This document shows positions 8,956 through 20,759 of a DNA stretch of 64,000 nucleotides, piece by piece (the stretch's first letter is position 1; each line of letters starts with the position of its first letter). The notes under the pieces were generated by a model. The model was not told where the DNA came from. It made no database searches and worked only from the letters and a program-made list of their open reading frames with translations. The position numbers were made by a program, and so were the translations under genes. This DNA comes from Frigidibacter sp. (GTDB lineage: Bacteria > Pseudomonadota > Alphaproteobacteria > Rhodobacterales > Rhodobacteraceae), in the NCBI RefSeq assembly GCF_030695035.1, contig NZ_JAUYTT010000008.1, forward strand, positions 620,001-684,000. The letters run 5' to 3'.

Positions 8956-9018
8956 CCGCGCGCGAACGCGCGCAACTTGAAGCACCCGCGCGCGACCGAT
9001 TGACCCGGCCGCGCGCGA
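8956..9018 (+). repeat. Three direct copies of CCGCGCGCGA
   Basis: Copies start at 8956, 8986 and 9009. The last two are both followed closely by CCGATT. The stretch is alternating purine-pyrimidine and lies just after mmsB, upstream of the DUF2892 promoter. Function is unknown. Confidence 0.6.
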
Positions 9019-9071
9019 GCCCGATTTGGCGCAGGACATCGGCCCCCGGAAATCATATAGTCGGATTTGCA

Positions 9072-9077
9072 TATAAT
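9072..9077 (+). promoter_or_regulatory. Candidate -10 element TATAAT upstream of the DUF2892 gene
   Basis: A perfect TATAAT hexamer, rare in this GC-rich sequence, lies 20 bp before the ATG at 9098. No good -35 is seen at the usual distance, so it may depend on an activator or be coincidental. The implied leader is short. Confidence 0.4.
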
Positions 9078-9097
9078 CCGTCCAAGGGGGACAAACC

Positions 9098-9301
9098 ATG
9101 TTCAAGACCAATGTCGGCGGCATCGACCGCATCCTGCGCGTGGTGGTCGGCCTTGCGCTGATCGCCGGGTTCTTCCTGAACCCCGAAGGCCAATACCGCT
9201 GGCTCTACCTGATCGGCATCGTGCCGCTGGCCACCGGCCTGCTGCAGACCTGCCCGCTCTACTCGATCTTCGGGCTCAACACCTGCCCGCTCAAGCGCTG
9301 A
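9098..9301 (+). CDS. Small membrane protein, DUF2892 (YgaP transmembrane-domain family)
   Basis: The 67-residue protein has two hydrophobic segments, RVVVGLALIAGFFLN and LYLIGIVPLATGLLQTCPLY. It also has the family end motif CPLYSIFGLNTCPLKR with its two cysteines. DUF2892 domains occur alone or fused to rhodaneses, as in YgaP, and insert in the inner membrane. The role of stand-alone forms is unclear. AAGGGGGACAAACC before the ATG serves as ribosome site. The gene stands alone between the valine cluster and a helicase gene. Confidence 0.88.
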   Translation: MFKTNVGGIDRILRVVVGLALIAGFFLNPEGQYRWLYLIGIVPLATGLLQTCPLYSIFGLNTCPLKR

Positions 9302-9498
9302 CACGCCGCAACGTCACCCCCACAAAAGGCGATCCGCGCCACCTCGCGGGCCGCCCCATCCCGTTTGCGCTATACATCCACAGTCCAAACGTGTAATGGC
9401 GAAGCGCGCACAAGCTGCGCCACCCCGTTTCCGTTTCTGCCGGTCCCCGGCGGCCCCTTTTGGCCCCCGCGCCCTGCCCCGTTCAGCGAAAGCCCCCC

Positions 9499-11490
9499 AT
9501 GATTGATTTCGACGGTATCCATCCCGCATTGTCCGAAGCCCTGACCGAGAAGGGCTATGCCAGCCTGACCCCGGTGCAGGAGGCGGTGCTGGACCCGGCC
9601 GTCGCAGGGGCCGACCTGCTGGTTTCTGCGCAGACAGGCTCGGGCAAGACCGTGGCCTTCGGCCTTGCCATGGCCGCCGACATTCTGGGCGACGCCAAGC
9701 GCTTCGGCCCCGCCGCCCTGCCCGCCGCGCTGATCGTGGCGCCGACGCGCGAACTGGCCCTGCAGGTCCGGCGCGAGCTGGAATGGCTCTATGCCCCGGC
9801 CGGCGCGGTGATCGCGTCTTGCGTGGGCGGCATGGATGCCCGGTCTGAACGGCGCGTGCTGGAACGCGGCGCCCATATCGTCGTCGGCACCCCCGGGCGT
9901 CTGTGCGACCACCTCCGCCGCGGCGCGCTCGACATCACCGCGCTGAAGGTCGCCGTGCTGGACGAGGCAGACGAGATGCTGGACCTCGGCTTCCGCGAGG
10001 ATCTGGAGTTCATCTTGCAATCCGCCGCGACCGACCGGCGCACGCTGCTGTTCTCGGCCACCGTGCGGCCCGAGATCGCGCAGCTGGCGAAAAGCTACCA
10101 GCGCGATGCCAAGCGCGTCTCGACCGCTGCCGAGCGTGAACAGCATCTCGACATCGAATACCGCGCCTTCGCCGTCGATCCGGGCGACCGCGAGAATGCC
10201 ATCGTCAACGTGCTGCGCTTCTACGAATCCAGCCGCGCGCTGGTGTTCTGCGGCACCCGCGCCACCGTCAACCATCTGACCGCGCGCTTCGTGAACCGCG
10301 GCTTCCCGGTGGTGGCGCTGTCGGGCGAGCTGAGCCAGCAGGAACGCAGCCACGCGCTGCAGGCCATGCGCGACGGCCGCGCCCGCGTCTGCATCGCCAC
10401 CGACGTGGCGGCGCGCGGCATCGACCTTCCGGGGCTGGACCTCGTGATCCATGCCGACCTGCCGACCAACAAGGAAACCCTCCTCCACCGCTCGGGCCGC
10501 ACCGGCCGCGCCGGCAACAAGGGCACCAGCGCGCTGATCGTGCCGGTGAACGCCCGCAAGAAGGCCGAACGTCTGCTGGGTTGGGCGAACATCGCCGCGA
10601 TCTGGGGCGCCGCGCCCTCGGCCGAAGAGGTTCTGGCCCGCGATGCCGAACGGATGATCGCCGACCCGGCGCTGCACGCCCCGGTGGAGGAGTCGGAAAC
10701 CGAGGCCCTCGCCGCGCTGATGGAGCTGCCGCCGCGCGCCCTCGCCGCCGGCTTCTACCGCCTCTGGGCCGCTGGCCGCTCGGCTCCCGAAGACCTGCGC
10801 CCCGCCGGCGACGGCGCCAAGCGCGAGCGTACCGAGTTCGGCCCCAGCTTCTGGATCTCGCTGCCCGTCGGCCATGAACAGCGGGCCGAGGCGCGCTGGC
10901 TGCTGCCGATGCTCTGCCGTTCCGGCGACCTGACCCGCACCGATATCGGCGCGATCCGGGTGGGCCGCGAGGAAACCGCCGTGCAGATCTCGACGACCGC
11001 CGAGGACCGCTTCTTCGGTGCCATTGGCGCGGCGGGCACGCTGGAAGACGGCATCCCGGTGACACGGATGGCGAAGGCCCCCGAAGGCCTGCCCGGCAAC
11101 CCCGACGCCGCCCCGCGCCCGGCCCGCAAACCCTACGAGGGCAAGCCGCGCAGCGACGACAGCGCGCCCCGCGAGAAGCGCAGCTACGAGCAGACCGACG
11201 CCCCGCGCGAGAAGCGGACCTATGAGCGCAAGGAGCCGTCCAACTGGTCCCCCGCGCCCGCTGCCCCCGCCGACCGCGACACCGGAGAGGCCCCGCGCAA
11301 ACCCCGCCACAAGGTCGCCGCCCGCGCCGAAGGGCCCGCTGGCCCCCATGCCGCGAAATCCGGCTGGGCAAAACCGAAGCCGAAGCCCGACACGGCCGGC
11401 AAAGGCCCCGCCAAACCGGGCGCGAAATACGGCACCCGGTCGGACCGCCCCGACAGCGGCGCGAAACCGTGGAAGCCGAAGGGGAGCTGA
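9499..11490 (+). CDS. DEAD-box ATP-dependent RNA helicase with DbpA-like C-terminal domain
   Basis: This is a 663-residue RNA helicase. Motifs in order are AQTGSGKTVAFGLA (Walker A), PTRELALQ, the DEAD box in VLDEADEMLDLGF, FSATV, and HRSGRTGRAGNKG. A DbpA-type RNA-binding fold follows at about residues 480-535 (RFFGAIGAAGTLEDGIPVTR). The tail is basic, proline-rich and low in complexity, with a repeated APREKRSYE/APREKRTYE unit. DbpA relatives act in ribosome assembly; this longer protein may have a broader RNA role. I chose ATG 9499 (MIDFDGIHPALSEAL) over the track's 9460 because it matches the family N-terminus. Confidence 0.93.
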   Translation: MIDFDGIHPALSEALTEKGYASLTPVQEAVLDPAVAGADLLVSAQTGSGKTVAFGLAMAADILGDAKRFGPAALPAALIVAPTRELALQVRRELEWLYAPAGAVIASCVGGMDARSERRVLERGAHIVVGTPGRLCDHLRRGALDITALKVAVLDEADEMLDLGFREDLEFILQSAATDRRTLLFSATVRPEIAQLAKSYQRDAKRVSTAAEREQHLDIEYRAFAVDPGDRENAIVNVLRFYESSRALVFCGTRATVNHLTARFVNRGFPVVALSGELSQQERSHALQAMRDGRARVCIATDVAARGIDLPGLDLVIHADLPTNKETLLHRSGRTGRAGNKGTSALIVPVNARKKAERLLGWANIAAIWGAAPSAEEVLARDAERMIADPALHAPVEESETEALAALMELPPRALAAGFYRLWAAGRSAPEDLRPAGDGAKRERTEFGPSFWISLPVGHEQRAEARWLLPMLCRSGDLTRTDIGAIRVGREETAVQISTTAEDRFFGAIGAAGTLEDGIPVTRMAKAPEGLPGNPDAAPRPARKPYEGKPRSDDSAPREKRSYEQTDAPREKRTYERKEPSNWSPAPAAPADRDTGEAPRKPRHKVAARAEGPAGPHAAKSGWAKPKPKPDTAGKGPAKPGAKYGTRSDRPDSGAKPWKPKGS

Positions 11491-11515
11491 TCCCCGGGGC
11501 TGATGGAATTGAAAG

Positions 11516-11547
11516 GGGCGCGGCCGGAAGGCTGCGTCCTTCTTCTT
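11516..11547 (+). terminator. Probable intrinsic terminator after the DEAD-box gene
   Basis: A 10 bp stem, GGGCGCGGCC with GGCTGCGTCC and two G-U pairs, has a GGAA loop. It is followed by the T-rich stretch TTCTTCTTT, 26 bp past the stop codon. Confidence 0.6.
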
Positions 11548-11660
11548 TGTCGCCCGAGGAGCGTCAAGGGCAGCGCGGCAGCACTGATCCTCCGCCCCCA
11601 ACTCACCATCCTTGACACCCCCCACCCCCTCGCGCCCATCCTTCCCCAAGGAGACCCGCC

Positions 11661-12302
11661 ATGACCCCAACCCTCACGGTCTTCGCCAACTCCCCCGACC
11701 GCGGCCGCGGCCTCGCGCGGGACATGCGCGTGCGGTGGGCATTCGATGAGGTGGGCCAACCCTACGAGGTGGCCACGATCTCCTTCGCCGCGCTGAAGCA
11801 GCCGCCCCATCTCGCCCTGCACCCCTTCGGCCAGATCCCCGCCTATCAGGAGGGCGAGCTCACCCTCTTCGAATCCGGCGCCATCGTGCTGCACATCGCC
11901 CAGCATCACCCCGGCTTGCTCCCCGACGCCCCAGCCCCCCGCGCCCGCGCCACAGCCTGGATCTTCGCGGCACTCAGCACCGTGGAGCCGCCCATCGTCG
12001 AACTGGAACAGGCCGGCTACGCCGAGCGCACCGAACCCTGGCACCAGAGCCGCCTGCCTCTGCTCCACGCCCGCATCCGCCAGCGGCTGGACGACCTCGC
12101 CCGCCACCTCGGCACAAACGACTGGCTGGAAAGTACCTTCTCCGCCGGCGATCTGATGATGGTCATGGTCCTGCGCCGGCTGGAGGGGACGCAGCTGCTG
12201 GCCGACTACCCCGCCCTCGCCGCCTATATCGCCCGCGGCGAGGCGCGCCCTGCCTACCAACGCGCCTACGCCGCGCAACGGGCGCTGTTCGAGGCAGGCT
12301 AG
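11661..12302 (+). CDS. Glutathione S-transferase family protein
   Basis: The 213-residue protein has an N-terminal thioredoxin-like GST domain. HPFGQIPAYQEGELTLFESGAI holds the cis-proline and the ESxAI glutathione-binding motif. The rest is an all-helical C-terminal domain. Substrate cannot be assigned. CAAGGAGACCC precedes the ATG. A TTGACA hexamer at 11612 has no clear -10 partner. Its TAG stop overlaps the TAG stop of the convergent DUF2254 gene by 4 bp (CTAG). Confidence 0.9.
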   Translation: MTPTLTVFANSPDRGRGLARDMRVRWAFDEVGQPYEVATISFAALKQPPHLALHPFGQIPAYQEGELTLFESGAIVLHIAQHHPGLLPDAPAPRARATAWIFAALSTVEPPIVELEQAGYAERTEPWHQSRLPLLHARIRQRLDDLARHLGTNDWLESTFSAGDLMMVMVLRRLEGTQLLADYPALAAYIARGEARPAYQRAYAAQRALFEAG

Positions 12303-13561
12303 CGGTCCGCCACCGCAAACATCCCCGCCGCCGCCTGCAAACGCCGCCGGTCATCCGCGCCCGTCAGCGCCACCTCGGCCCGCACCAGCGCCACCTGCAG
12401 CTGATGCAGCGCCGCGGCGCGCGCGGCAGGCGGGCCGATCCGCGCCAGCGCCTGCAGCGCCTTCACCAGCCGCAGCATCACATCGACATGGCCCGCGCCA
12501 TCGCGGCCGATCAGGGTGAAGGCGTCCTCGAAGAGGTCATCACAGTGCAGCGCTGGCGCCCGGATCCTCGGATACTCGGCCTCGCACCCCTCCGCCTCGG
12601 CCCAGGCATCGCCCCAATAGGTCAGCAGCCGTGCCTGCCGGCCGATCACGTCGATCGCCGTGCCCGGATCGTTGATCCCCGGCGACAGCGCCCGCAGCGC
12701 CACCTCGGACAGCACCACGAGGCCGAAGCGCGGATCCTGATCGAAGGTCCGCACCGGCCCGATGGTGAAGGTCTCGCGGATCGCCTCGGCCCGCTTGTCC
12801 ATCAGCGGCGAGTCCGAGGCGGGAACGCAGGCCAGCACCGAGCCCTCGAAGACGAAGCTCCCCGGCAGCACATGCACGTCGATGTCGACCTCGCCCTCCT
12901 CGGCAATCTCCGACAGCGCATCGGTATCGACGAACTGCACATAGCCCACCTCCTCCGACAGCACCGGCGTGCCCTGATAGCCGCCCTCCAGCGCCCGCCC
13001 GCCCAGAAACGGCAGCGCGATCCGCGCCTTCATCGCGCCGTCCGTCGCCTGCTCGATCCGGGCGATGGTGTCCCCGACCCGGCCCAGCTTGGTCAGCTGG
13101 TTGATCCAGCGCAGCAGCGCGATGACGATCAGCACGATCACTCCGAGCGTCACCAGGAACAGGATCGCCCGCCCCTCCGGCCCATAGACGCTGACCTTGG
13201 AGGCGATCAGCGCCACGATGCTGAACACGAAGGAGCCCACGAAGGTGGAGACCGACCGCTGCACCACCCCGTCCTCGGTCAGCAGCGGGGTCGCCCGCGG
13301 CGTGGCGTTCGAGGTCGCCCCGCCATAGGCCGCCGTCAGCGCCCCGACCGAGAAGGTGGTGACGGCCAGCATGCTCGAGGCGATGATGGTCAGCAGGCTG
13401 TCGATGGCATCCGAGCTGATATCGAGCGGCGCCTGCCCCGCCAGAAACCGGCTGCTGAGCGAGGCCAGCAGCGCCGCCCCCAGCCCCAGCAGCGCATAAA
13501 GCGCCACCCGCACCCACAGCGTCCGCCGGATCCGCGACAAGAGCCAGTTCAGTCTGGACAT
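12299..13561 (-). CDS. DUF2254 membrane protein
   Basis: The 420-residue protein has an N-terminal membrane region with about four hydrophobic segments, including LYALLGLGAALLASLSS and SVYGPEGRAILFLVTLGVIV. A large soluble domain follows. The SPGINDPGTAIDVIGR motif is characteristic of DUF2254. The family is widespread and its function is unproven, though an ion-related inner-membrane role is sometimes suggested. The ATG at 13561 directly precedes the first membrane helix (MSRLNWLLSRIRRTLW). A 111 bp gap separates it from the broken OmpA-like gene upstream. Confidence 0.85.
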   Translation of the reverse strand: MSRLNWLLSRIRRTLWVRVALYALLGLGAALLASLSSRFLAGQAPLDISSDAIDSLLTIIASSMLAVTTFSVGALTAAYGGATSNATPRATPLLTEDGVVQRSVSTFVGSFVFSIVALIASKVSVYGPEGRAILFLVTLGVIVLIVIALLRWINQLTKLGRVGDTIARIEQATDGAMKARIALPFLGGRALEGGYQGTPVLSEEVGYVQFVDTDALSEIAEEGEVDIDVHVLPGSFVFEGSVLACVPASDSPLMDKRAEAIRETFTIGPVRTFDQDPRFGLVVLSEVALRALSPGINDPGTAIDVIGRQARLLTYWGDAWAEAEGCEAEYPRIRAPALHCDDLFEDAFTLIGRDGAGHVDVMLRLVKALQALARIGPPAARAAALHQLQVALVRAEVALTGADDRRRLQAAAGMFAVADR

Positions 13562-13672
13562 GGGGTGCTCCGGGTTGGGGGGCGGCTGGGGCGCCGGTCG
13601 GGGTTTGGTGAAGACTACCGGCGGCAGCGGATGGGCACCACCCGGGAAAGCGGGCAGTGTCGCCCCCCGGCG

Positions 13673-14273
13673 TCAGCGCGCAACGACCTCCACCCGGCGG
13701 TTCAGCGCCCGGCCCTGATCGGTCGTGTTGGGCGCGACCGGAGCAAGCAGCCCCACCCCCGCCGGCACGGCGCGGCTGGCCGCGATGCCATGCCCGGACT
13801 CGAGCGCCGCCACCACAGCGCCTGCCCGGGCCCGCGACAGCTCCAGATTGGCCTCCAGCCCCCACGCTGTCGGTATGGCCGACGACATAGATCGACAGCT
13901 CGGGCCGCGCCGCCAACAGTGCAGCAATCTCGGTCAGCGCCGGCCCCGACTCTGGCAGCAGCGCCGCGCTGCCGAAGTCGAAGTAGATATTGTCGATGGC
14001 GATCCGCCCCTCGGCATCCAGCGCCGATCCCATCGCCGCAGCGTCGAGCACCCGGACCAGGCTCACCCGCCCTTCGAAGGGGGCCGCCTACACCGCGCCT
14101 TCGCCAAAGCCGGTGACGCGCTGGCTGGTCCCGAAGGCCTCGTCGATCCGGTTTCCGGGATATTCCTCCGACCCGGCATAGGGCTCGACGACAAGGGTCA
14201 GATCGGTCTGCGCGTGGGCGGGCTGCACAAGGGCGAGGGCAAGCGAAAGGCAGCAAGCGAAACGGGCCAGCAT
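13673..14273 (-). pseudogene. OmpA-family outer-membrane protein, disrupted by an in-frame TAG and a frameshift
   Basis: Three ORF fragments join into one OmpA-like protein of about 200 residues. The first has a signal peptide, MLARFACCLSLALALVQPAHA, and ends in TAG at 14088-14090. The frame is otherwise open beyond it (AAPFEGRVSLVRVLDAAAMG). The OmpA peptidoglycan-binding core follows: DNIYFDFGSAALLPESG, then VVGHTDSVG. Near 13868 a run of five Gs shifts the frame; removing one G restores VGLEANLELSRARAGAVVAAL and the C-terminal NRRVEVVAR. Intact, it would tether the outer membrane to peptidoglycan. Either this copy has decayed or the consensus has two base errors; sequence alone cannot decide. 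Confidence 0.8.
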
Positions 14274-14371
14274 GGAAACACCTCGGGGCCCAAATCGCCG
14301 TCAGGCTAAGCGAGGCCCAAAGCGGTTGGCAACTGAAATTGGGTTGGCGGGGCTTGCCCCCCGGCGCGTCG

Positions 14372-14423
14372 TGCCCGGGGCCAGGGCGCTGCCCGATGGC
14401 GCTACGCGCCTTGGTCCCGGGCA
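14372..14423 (-). repeat. Imperfect 18 bp inverted repeat between GNAT and OmpA-like genes
   Basis: TGCCCGGGGCCAGGGCGC at 14372-14389 pairs with GCGCCTTGGTCCCGGGCA at 14406-14423, matching at 16 of 18 positions with G-U pairs for the rest. No T-run follows. It may act as a weak terminator or mRNA 3' end for the OmpA-like gene's neighbour. Confidence 0.5.
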
Positions 14424-14431
14424 AGGGCGTC

Positions 14432-14944
14432 CTACGACAACGCGAACCCGTAGGTGACGGATCCCGGATACCATTCGGGAGCCACCGCATCCTCATCCAG
14501 CAACCCACCCAGCCGCTCGGCCAGCCGGCGCGAAGCATGGTTTTCCAGCTTGATGCGGGCGATCATGCGCGCGAAGCCAAGCCCCTCTGACGCATGGATG
14601 CGGTAAGCCTCGCAGGCTTCGGTGGCATAGCCGCGCCCCTCATCCGCGCCGCTCCAGATCGTCCAGGTGAACTCCGGGGGCTCGTCGGGGATCAGTTGCA
14701 TGGCTCCGGCATGGCCGATCGGCTGGCCGCTGTCCCGGTGCGCGAATACGAAGCGCCCGAACCCCCGCAGCTCCCAATGCCCGATCATCGCCGCCAGTTT
14801 TTCGAAGGCCTGCACCTCTGTGAACGGCCCACCAACAAATCGCGCACGGTCACTCAGGCAATAGGCAGTGTAGGCGGCGATGTCCGCGGCTCCCGGCCGG
14901 CGCAGCACCAGCCGCTCGGTCTCAAGGATGTCGTGCCGCCTCAC
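14432..14944 (-). CDS. GNAT-family N-acetyltransferase (RimJ/RimL-like)
   Basis: This 170-residue protein starts with ILETERLVLRRPGAADIAAY, the usual opening of RimL-like acetyltransferases. The acetyl-CoA site lies around SGADEGRGYATEACEAYRIH, followed by KLENHASRRLAERLG. Substrate is unknown; relatives act on ribosomal proteins, small amines or antibiotics. It lies 9 bp downstream of the CorC-type gene on the same strand and is probably co-transcribed with it. Confidence 0.9.
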   Translation of the reverse strand: MRRHDILETERLVLRRPGAADIAAYTAYCLSDRARFVGGPFTEVQAFEKLAAMIGHWELRGFGRFVFAHRDSGQPIGHAGAMQLIPDEPPEFTWTIWSGADEGRGYATEACEAYRIHASEGLGFARMIARIKLENHASRRLAERLGGLLDEDAVAPEWYPGSVTYGFALS

Positions 14945-14953
14945 CCCAATCCC

Positions 14954-16267
14954 TCACAACGGCCGTATCTTCAACTTCGCCAGCCGGTTCTCTTTCCTTG
15001 ACACCACCTCGAAATGGAACCCGTGGAAGCTGAACACCTGCCCCTCGGCCGGGATCGTCTGCGCCTCGTGGATCACCAGACCCGCCACCGTATTCGCCTC
15101 CTCATCCGGCAGCTGCCAGTCCAGCGCGCGGTTGAGGTCGCGGATGGTCATCGTGCCCTCGACGATGAAATCGCCCTCCGGGGTCTTCTTGAACGGATGC
15201 TCGCCGGCCAGGTCGAACTCGTCGGAAATCTCGCCAACGATCTCTTCGATGATATCTTCCAGCGTGATCAGGCCCTTGAGGTCGCCATATTCATCCACCA
15301 CCAGCGCGAAATGGGTGCGGCGCTTCAGGAACTCGCGCATCTGTTCGTCCAGCGGCGTCGTCTCGGGCACGAAATAGACCGGCATCGCCACCGCCAGCAC
15401 ATCGAGGTCACGGATCGAGGCGAAATTGCCATCCTCGCCGCGCACGGTCTTTTCCACGGCGCGCAGCAGGTCCTTGGCGTGGATCACCCCCACCACATTC
15501 TCGCGCTCACCCTTATACAGCGGCAGGCGGGTATGGGGCGAGCTGAGCACGGCCGACAGGATCGCGGCCGGGCTCGCCTCGGCGTCGATCATCTCGATCT
15601 GGCTGCGGTGGAGCATGATTTCCTCGACCGTGCGCTCGGCAAGGTCCAGCGCCCCCAGCAGGCGGTCCCGGTCTTCCTTCTCGACCGTGCCCTCCTGATG
15701 GCCAATCGCCAGCGCCCCCGCAATCTCGTCGCGGACCGAGAACATCGCGCTGTCGGGATCGGTCTTCACGCCGAACACCATCAGGATCACCCGCACGATG
15801 GCCCGCACCACCATCACCACCGGCGACAGCACCCGGATCAGCACGCGCACCAGCCGCGCCACCTTCGAGGCCATCGCCTCGGGCCGGGTGATCGCATAGG
15901 TCTTGGGCAGCACTTCCGAGAAGATCAGCACCAGCGTCGTCATCACCAGCGTCGCCACCGCCACGCCATTGGCGCCGAACACCTGCGTCAGCAACGCCGT
16001 CGCCAGCGAGGCGGCAAGGATGTTGACGACATTGTTCCCCAGCAGCAAGGATCCGATCAGCCGCTCATTATCCTCGGTGATGATCAGCGCCGCTTCCGCC
16101 CCCGCCTCGCCCTTGTCGGCGCGGGCGCGCAGCTTGGCGCGCGAGGCGGCGGTCAGCGCGGTTTCGGAACCAGAGAAGAAGGCGGACATCGCCAGCAGCA
16201 GGATGATCCCGGCGGCGGTCAGCCAGAAGGTCAGGTCGAGGGTCGCAGTTTGGGTAACGGGGTCCAT
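14954..16267 (-). CDS. CNNM/CorC-type transporter (DUF21, CBS pair, CorC domain)
   Basis: The 437-residue protein has four hydrophobic segments of a DUF21/CNNM domain (about residues 10-190). Included are LTFWLTAAGIILLLAMSAFF and the SGSETALTAASRAKLRA motif. Two CBS domains follow (about 210-340, VVGVIHAKDLLRAV and LVVDEYGDLKGLITLEDIIE), then the C-terminal CorC_HlyC domain. Members export Mg2+ or act in Mg2+/Co2+ homeostasis; the hemolysin label sometimes given is historical. The start gives MDPVTQTATLDLTFW. The GNAT gene follows 9 bp downstream. Confidence 0.92.
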   Translation of the reverse strand: MDPVTQTATLDLTFWLTAAGIILLLAMSAFFSGSETALTAASRAKLRARADKGEAGAEAALIITEDNERLIGSLLLGNNVVNILAASLATALLTQVFGANGVAVATLVMTTLVLIFSEVLPKTYAITRPEAMASKVARLVRVLIRVLSPVVMVVRAIVRVILMVFGVKTDPDSAMFSVRDEIAGALAIGHQEGTVEKEDRDRLLGALDLAERTVEEIMLHRSQIEMIDAEASPAAILSAVLSSPHTRLPLYKGERENVVGVIHAKDLLRAVEKTVRGEDGNFASIRDLDVLAVAMPVYFVPETTPLDEQMREFLKRRTHFALVVDEYGDLKGLITLEDIIEEIVGEISDEFDLAGEHPFKKTPEGDFIVEGTMTIRDLNRALDWQLPDEEANTVAGLVIHEAQTIPAEGQVFSFHGFHFEVVSRKENRLAKLKIRPL

Positions 16268-16350
16268 ATCGGCAAGGGCTCCTTATGCCCGTCCGTTATG
16301 GGGCCCCAGGCCCTTGGGTTCAAGGCCGGCAGGGGCCTTAACTCAGGGAC

Positions 16351-16725
16351 TTACCGCTCCACCGCGCCGCCGCCGGCCACCCAATGCCCCAGCCCGCCGA
16401 TATTGTAGACGGTGCCATAGCCCATCTGCAGCAGCATCTGCCCCGCCGCCTGACTGCGGGCGCCGGAGGCACAATACAAAGCCACCGGCCGCGCCGGATC
16501 GAGGCCCGGCAGAAACTCCGGGCTCGACGGATCGCATTTCATCCGCAGCACCGCCAGCGGCACATGCAGCGCGCCCCTGGCCTTGCCGCTGGTGGCAACC
16601 TCGCTGCGTTCGCGCACGTCGATCACCGTGATCTCACCCGCCTTTGCCCGCGCCACCGCTTCGGCAGCGGCAATCGGCTGCACGCGGGCGCCGGGAGGCC
16701 CAGAGGGGCGCAGGAACGAGAACAT
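16351..16725 (-). CDS. Rhodanese-like domain protein
   Basis: The single-domain rhodanese has 124 residues. TVIDVRERSEVATSGKARGA and the active-site loop CASGARSQAA are both present; the cysteine is retained, so sulfurtransferase activity is likely. I used ATG 16725 (MFSFLRPSGPPGARVQP) because the track's longer start at 16872 adds a stretch without family similarity. A GAGG ribosome site precedes it. The sulfur acceptor is unknown. Confidence 0.85.
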   Translation of the reverse strand: MFSFLRPSGPPGARVQPIAAAEAVARAKAGEITVIDVRERSEVATSGKARGALHVPLAVLRMKCDPSSPEFLPGLDPARPVALYCASGARSQAAGQMLLQMGYGTVYNIGGLGHWVAGGGAVER

Positions 16726-16827
16726 GGGGCAAACCTCAAGGTAAAGGCGCGCCAAAGGCGCCAGATGCATTCCAATACCAGAATGTGATGTACCCCCGCA
16801 AACGCTTTTGCGGCCCCGCAGCATCAC

Positions 16828-16842
16828 GTTCATCTTCTGTTC
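16828..16842 (+). promoter_or_regulatory. LexA (SOS) box GTTC-N7-GTTC upstream of uvrA
   Basis: GTTCATCTTCTGTTC matches the alphaproteobacterial LexA consensus, a direct repeat GTTC-N7-GTTC. It lies 78 bp before the uvrA ATG. uvrA is a textbook SOS gene in this class, so position and spacing make the call strong. Confidence 0.85.
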
Positions 16843-16920
16843 ACTTTTCAGGGTTGGAGACTCGCCCGCCATGCCCTATTTCTTGCAGGTCTGACGCGGG
16901 GTCGGGCAGTTGGGGGCATC

Positions 16921-19790
<2,870 letters not shown>

Positions 19791-19794
<4 letters not shown>

Positions 19795-20753
19795 GGCTCG
19801 CCGGCCGTCTGCTGCTGGCGCTGGCTGTCCTCGCCACCCTCGCCTGGACGGTGGTTGCGCTGCACTATCAAGCGGTTGGCCTGTGGCGCGTGCTGGCGCA
19901 GGCGCTCGCCGTCGCGGCGGCGCTGGCGCTTGGCTGGCAGGTCTGGCGAAGGCGTCTGCGGCGGGCACTGGTCGGACTTGTGGTTGCTGCGGTAGTGGTC
20001 GGGCTCTGGTGGTCTTCGATCAAGCCGCTGGCAGATCGGGACTGGGCGGAGGATGTGGCGCGGGGGGTTTCGGGACAGGTTAAAGAAGACCTTGTAACCC
20101 TAAGGAATGTCAGGGATTTCACCTGGACCACCCCCACCGCTTTCGCCCTCGCCTGGGGCGAGGAAACTGTCCGCCTCTCTGACCTGCAAACGGTGGATCT
20201 GGTCACCTCGGTCTGGGCCAATCCCGCCATCGCGCATACGCTGATCAGCTTTGGTTTTGCCGATGGCCGGCATATCGTCTTCTCGGCCGAGATCCGGCGG
20301 GAACGGGGGGAGGCGTTTTCAGAAATTGGCGGGTTTTTCAAGGAGTTCGAGCTGGTTCTTATAGCAGCCACCGAAGCCGACATCCTCCGCCTGCGCAGCG
20401 ATGTGCGGGGCGAGAGTGTTTCGGTGTTCCCGCTGAAGTTGACCGCCGATCAGCGTGAGGCGCTGTTCAGAAGTTACATTAACCTCGGCAATCAACTTGC
20501 TGAAAAGCCAAGATTTTACCAGACCGTCACCAGCAACTGCACCACGATCATCTGGCGGCTGGCCCGCACCGTAGATGCGCGGCTGCCGCTGGACTGGCGG
20601 GTGCTGCTGTCGGGATACCTGCCCGGATACCTGCACGATCTGGGATTGCTGGAGGAGCCGTTGGAGCAAGCGGTGCAAGACGCGCGGATCTCGCCGCGGC
20701 CCGAGGTCGCGCGTGAAGATTTCTCACGCGCGATCAGAGGCTTGCAGCCCTAA
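19791..20753 (+). CDS. DUF4105 (Lnb-type N-terminal) membrane protein
   Basis: The 320-residue product begins at a GTG overlapping the uvrA stop by 4 bp. Hydrophobic segments cover the first ~75 residues ([20 protein letters not shown], then [20 protein letters not shown]). The rest is a periplasmic domain with [20 protein letters not shown], where the Asn-Cys pair is the conserved mark of the family. This domain has a papain/NlpC-like thiol look, but its substrate is unproven. Co-translation with uvrA suggests only shared expression, since no repair role is evident. Confidence 0.8.
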
Positions 20754-20759
20754 TCTCAC

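Noticed and set aside
9370-11670. 766-residue minus-strand ORF opposite the DEAD-box helicase
   Set aside because: Gly/Ala/Arg-rich antisense translation without family features.
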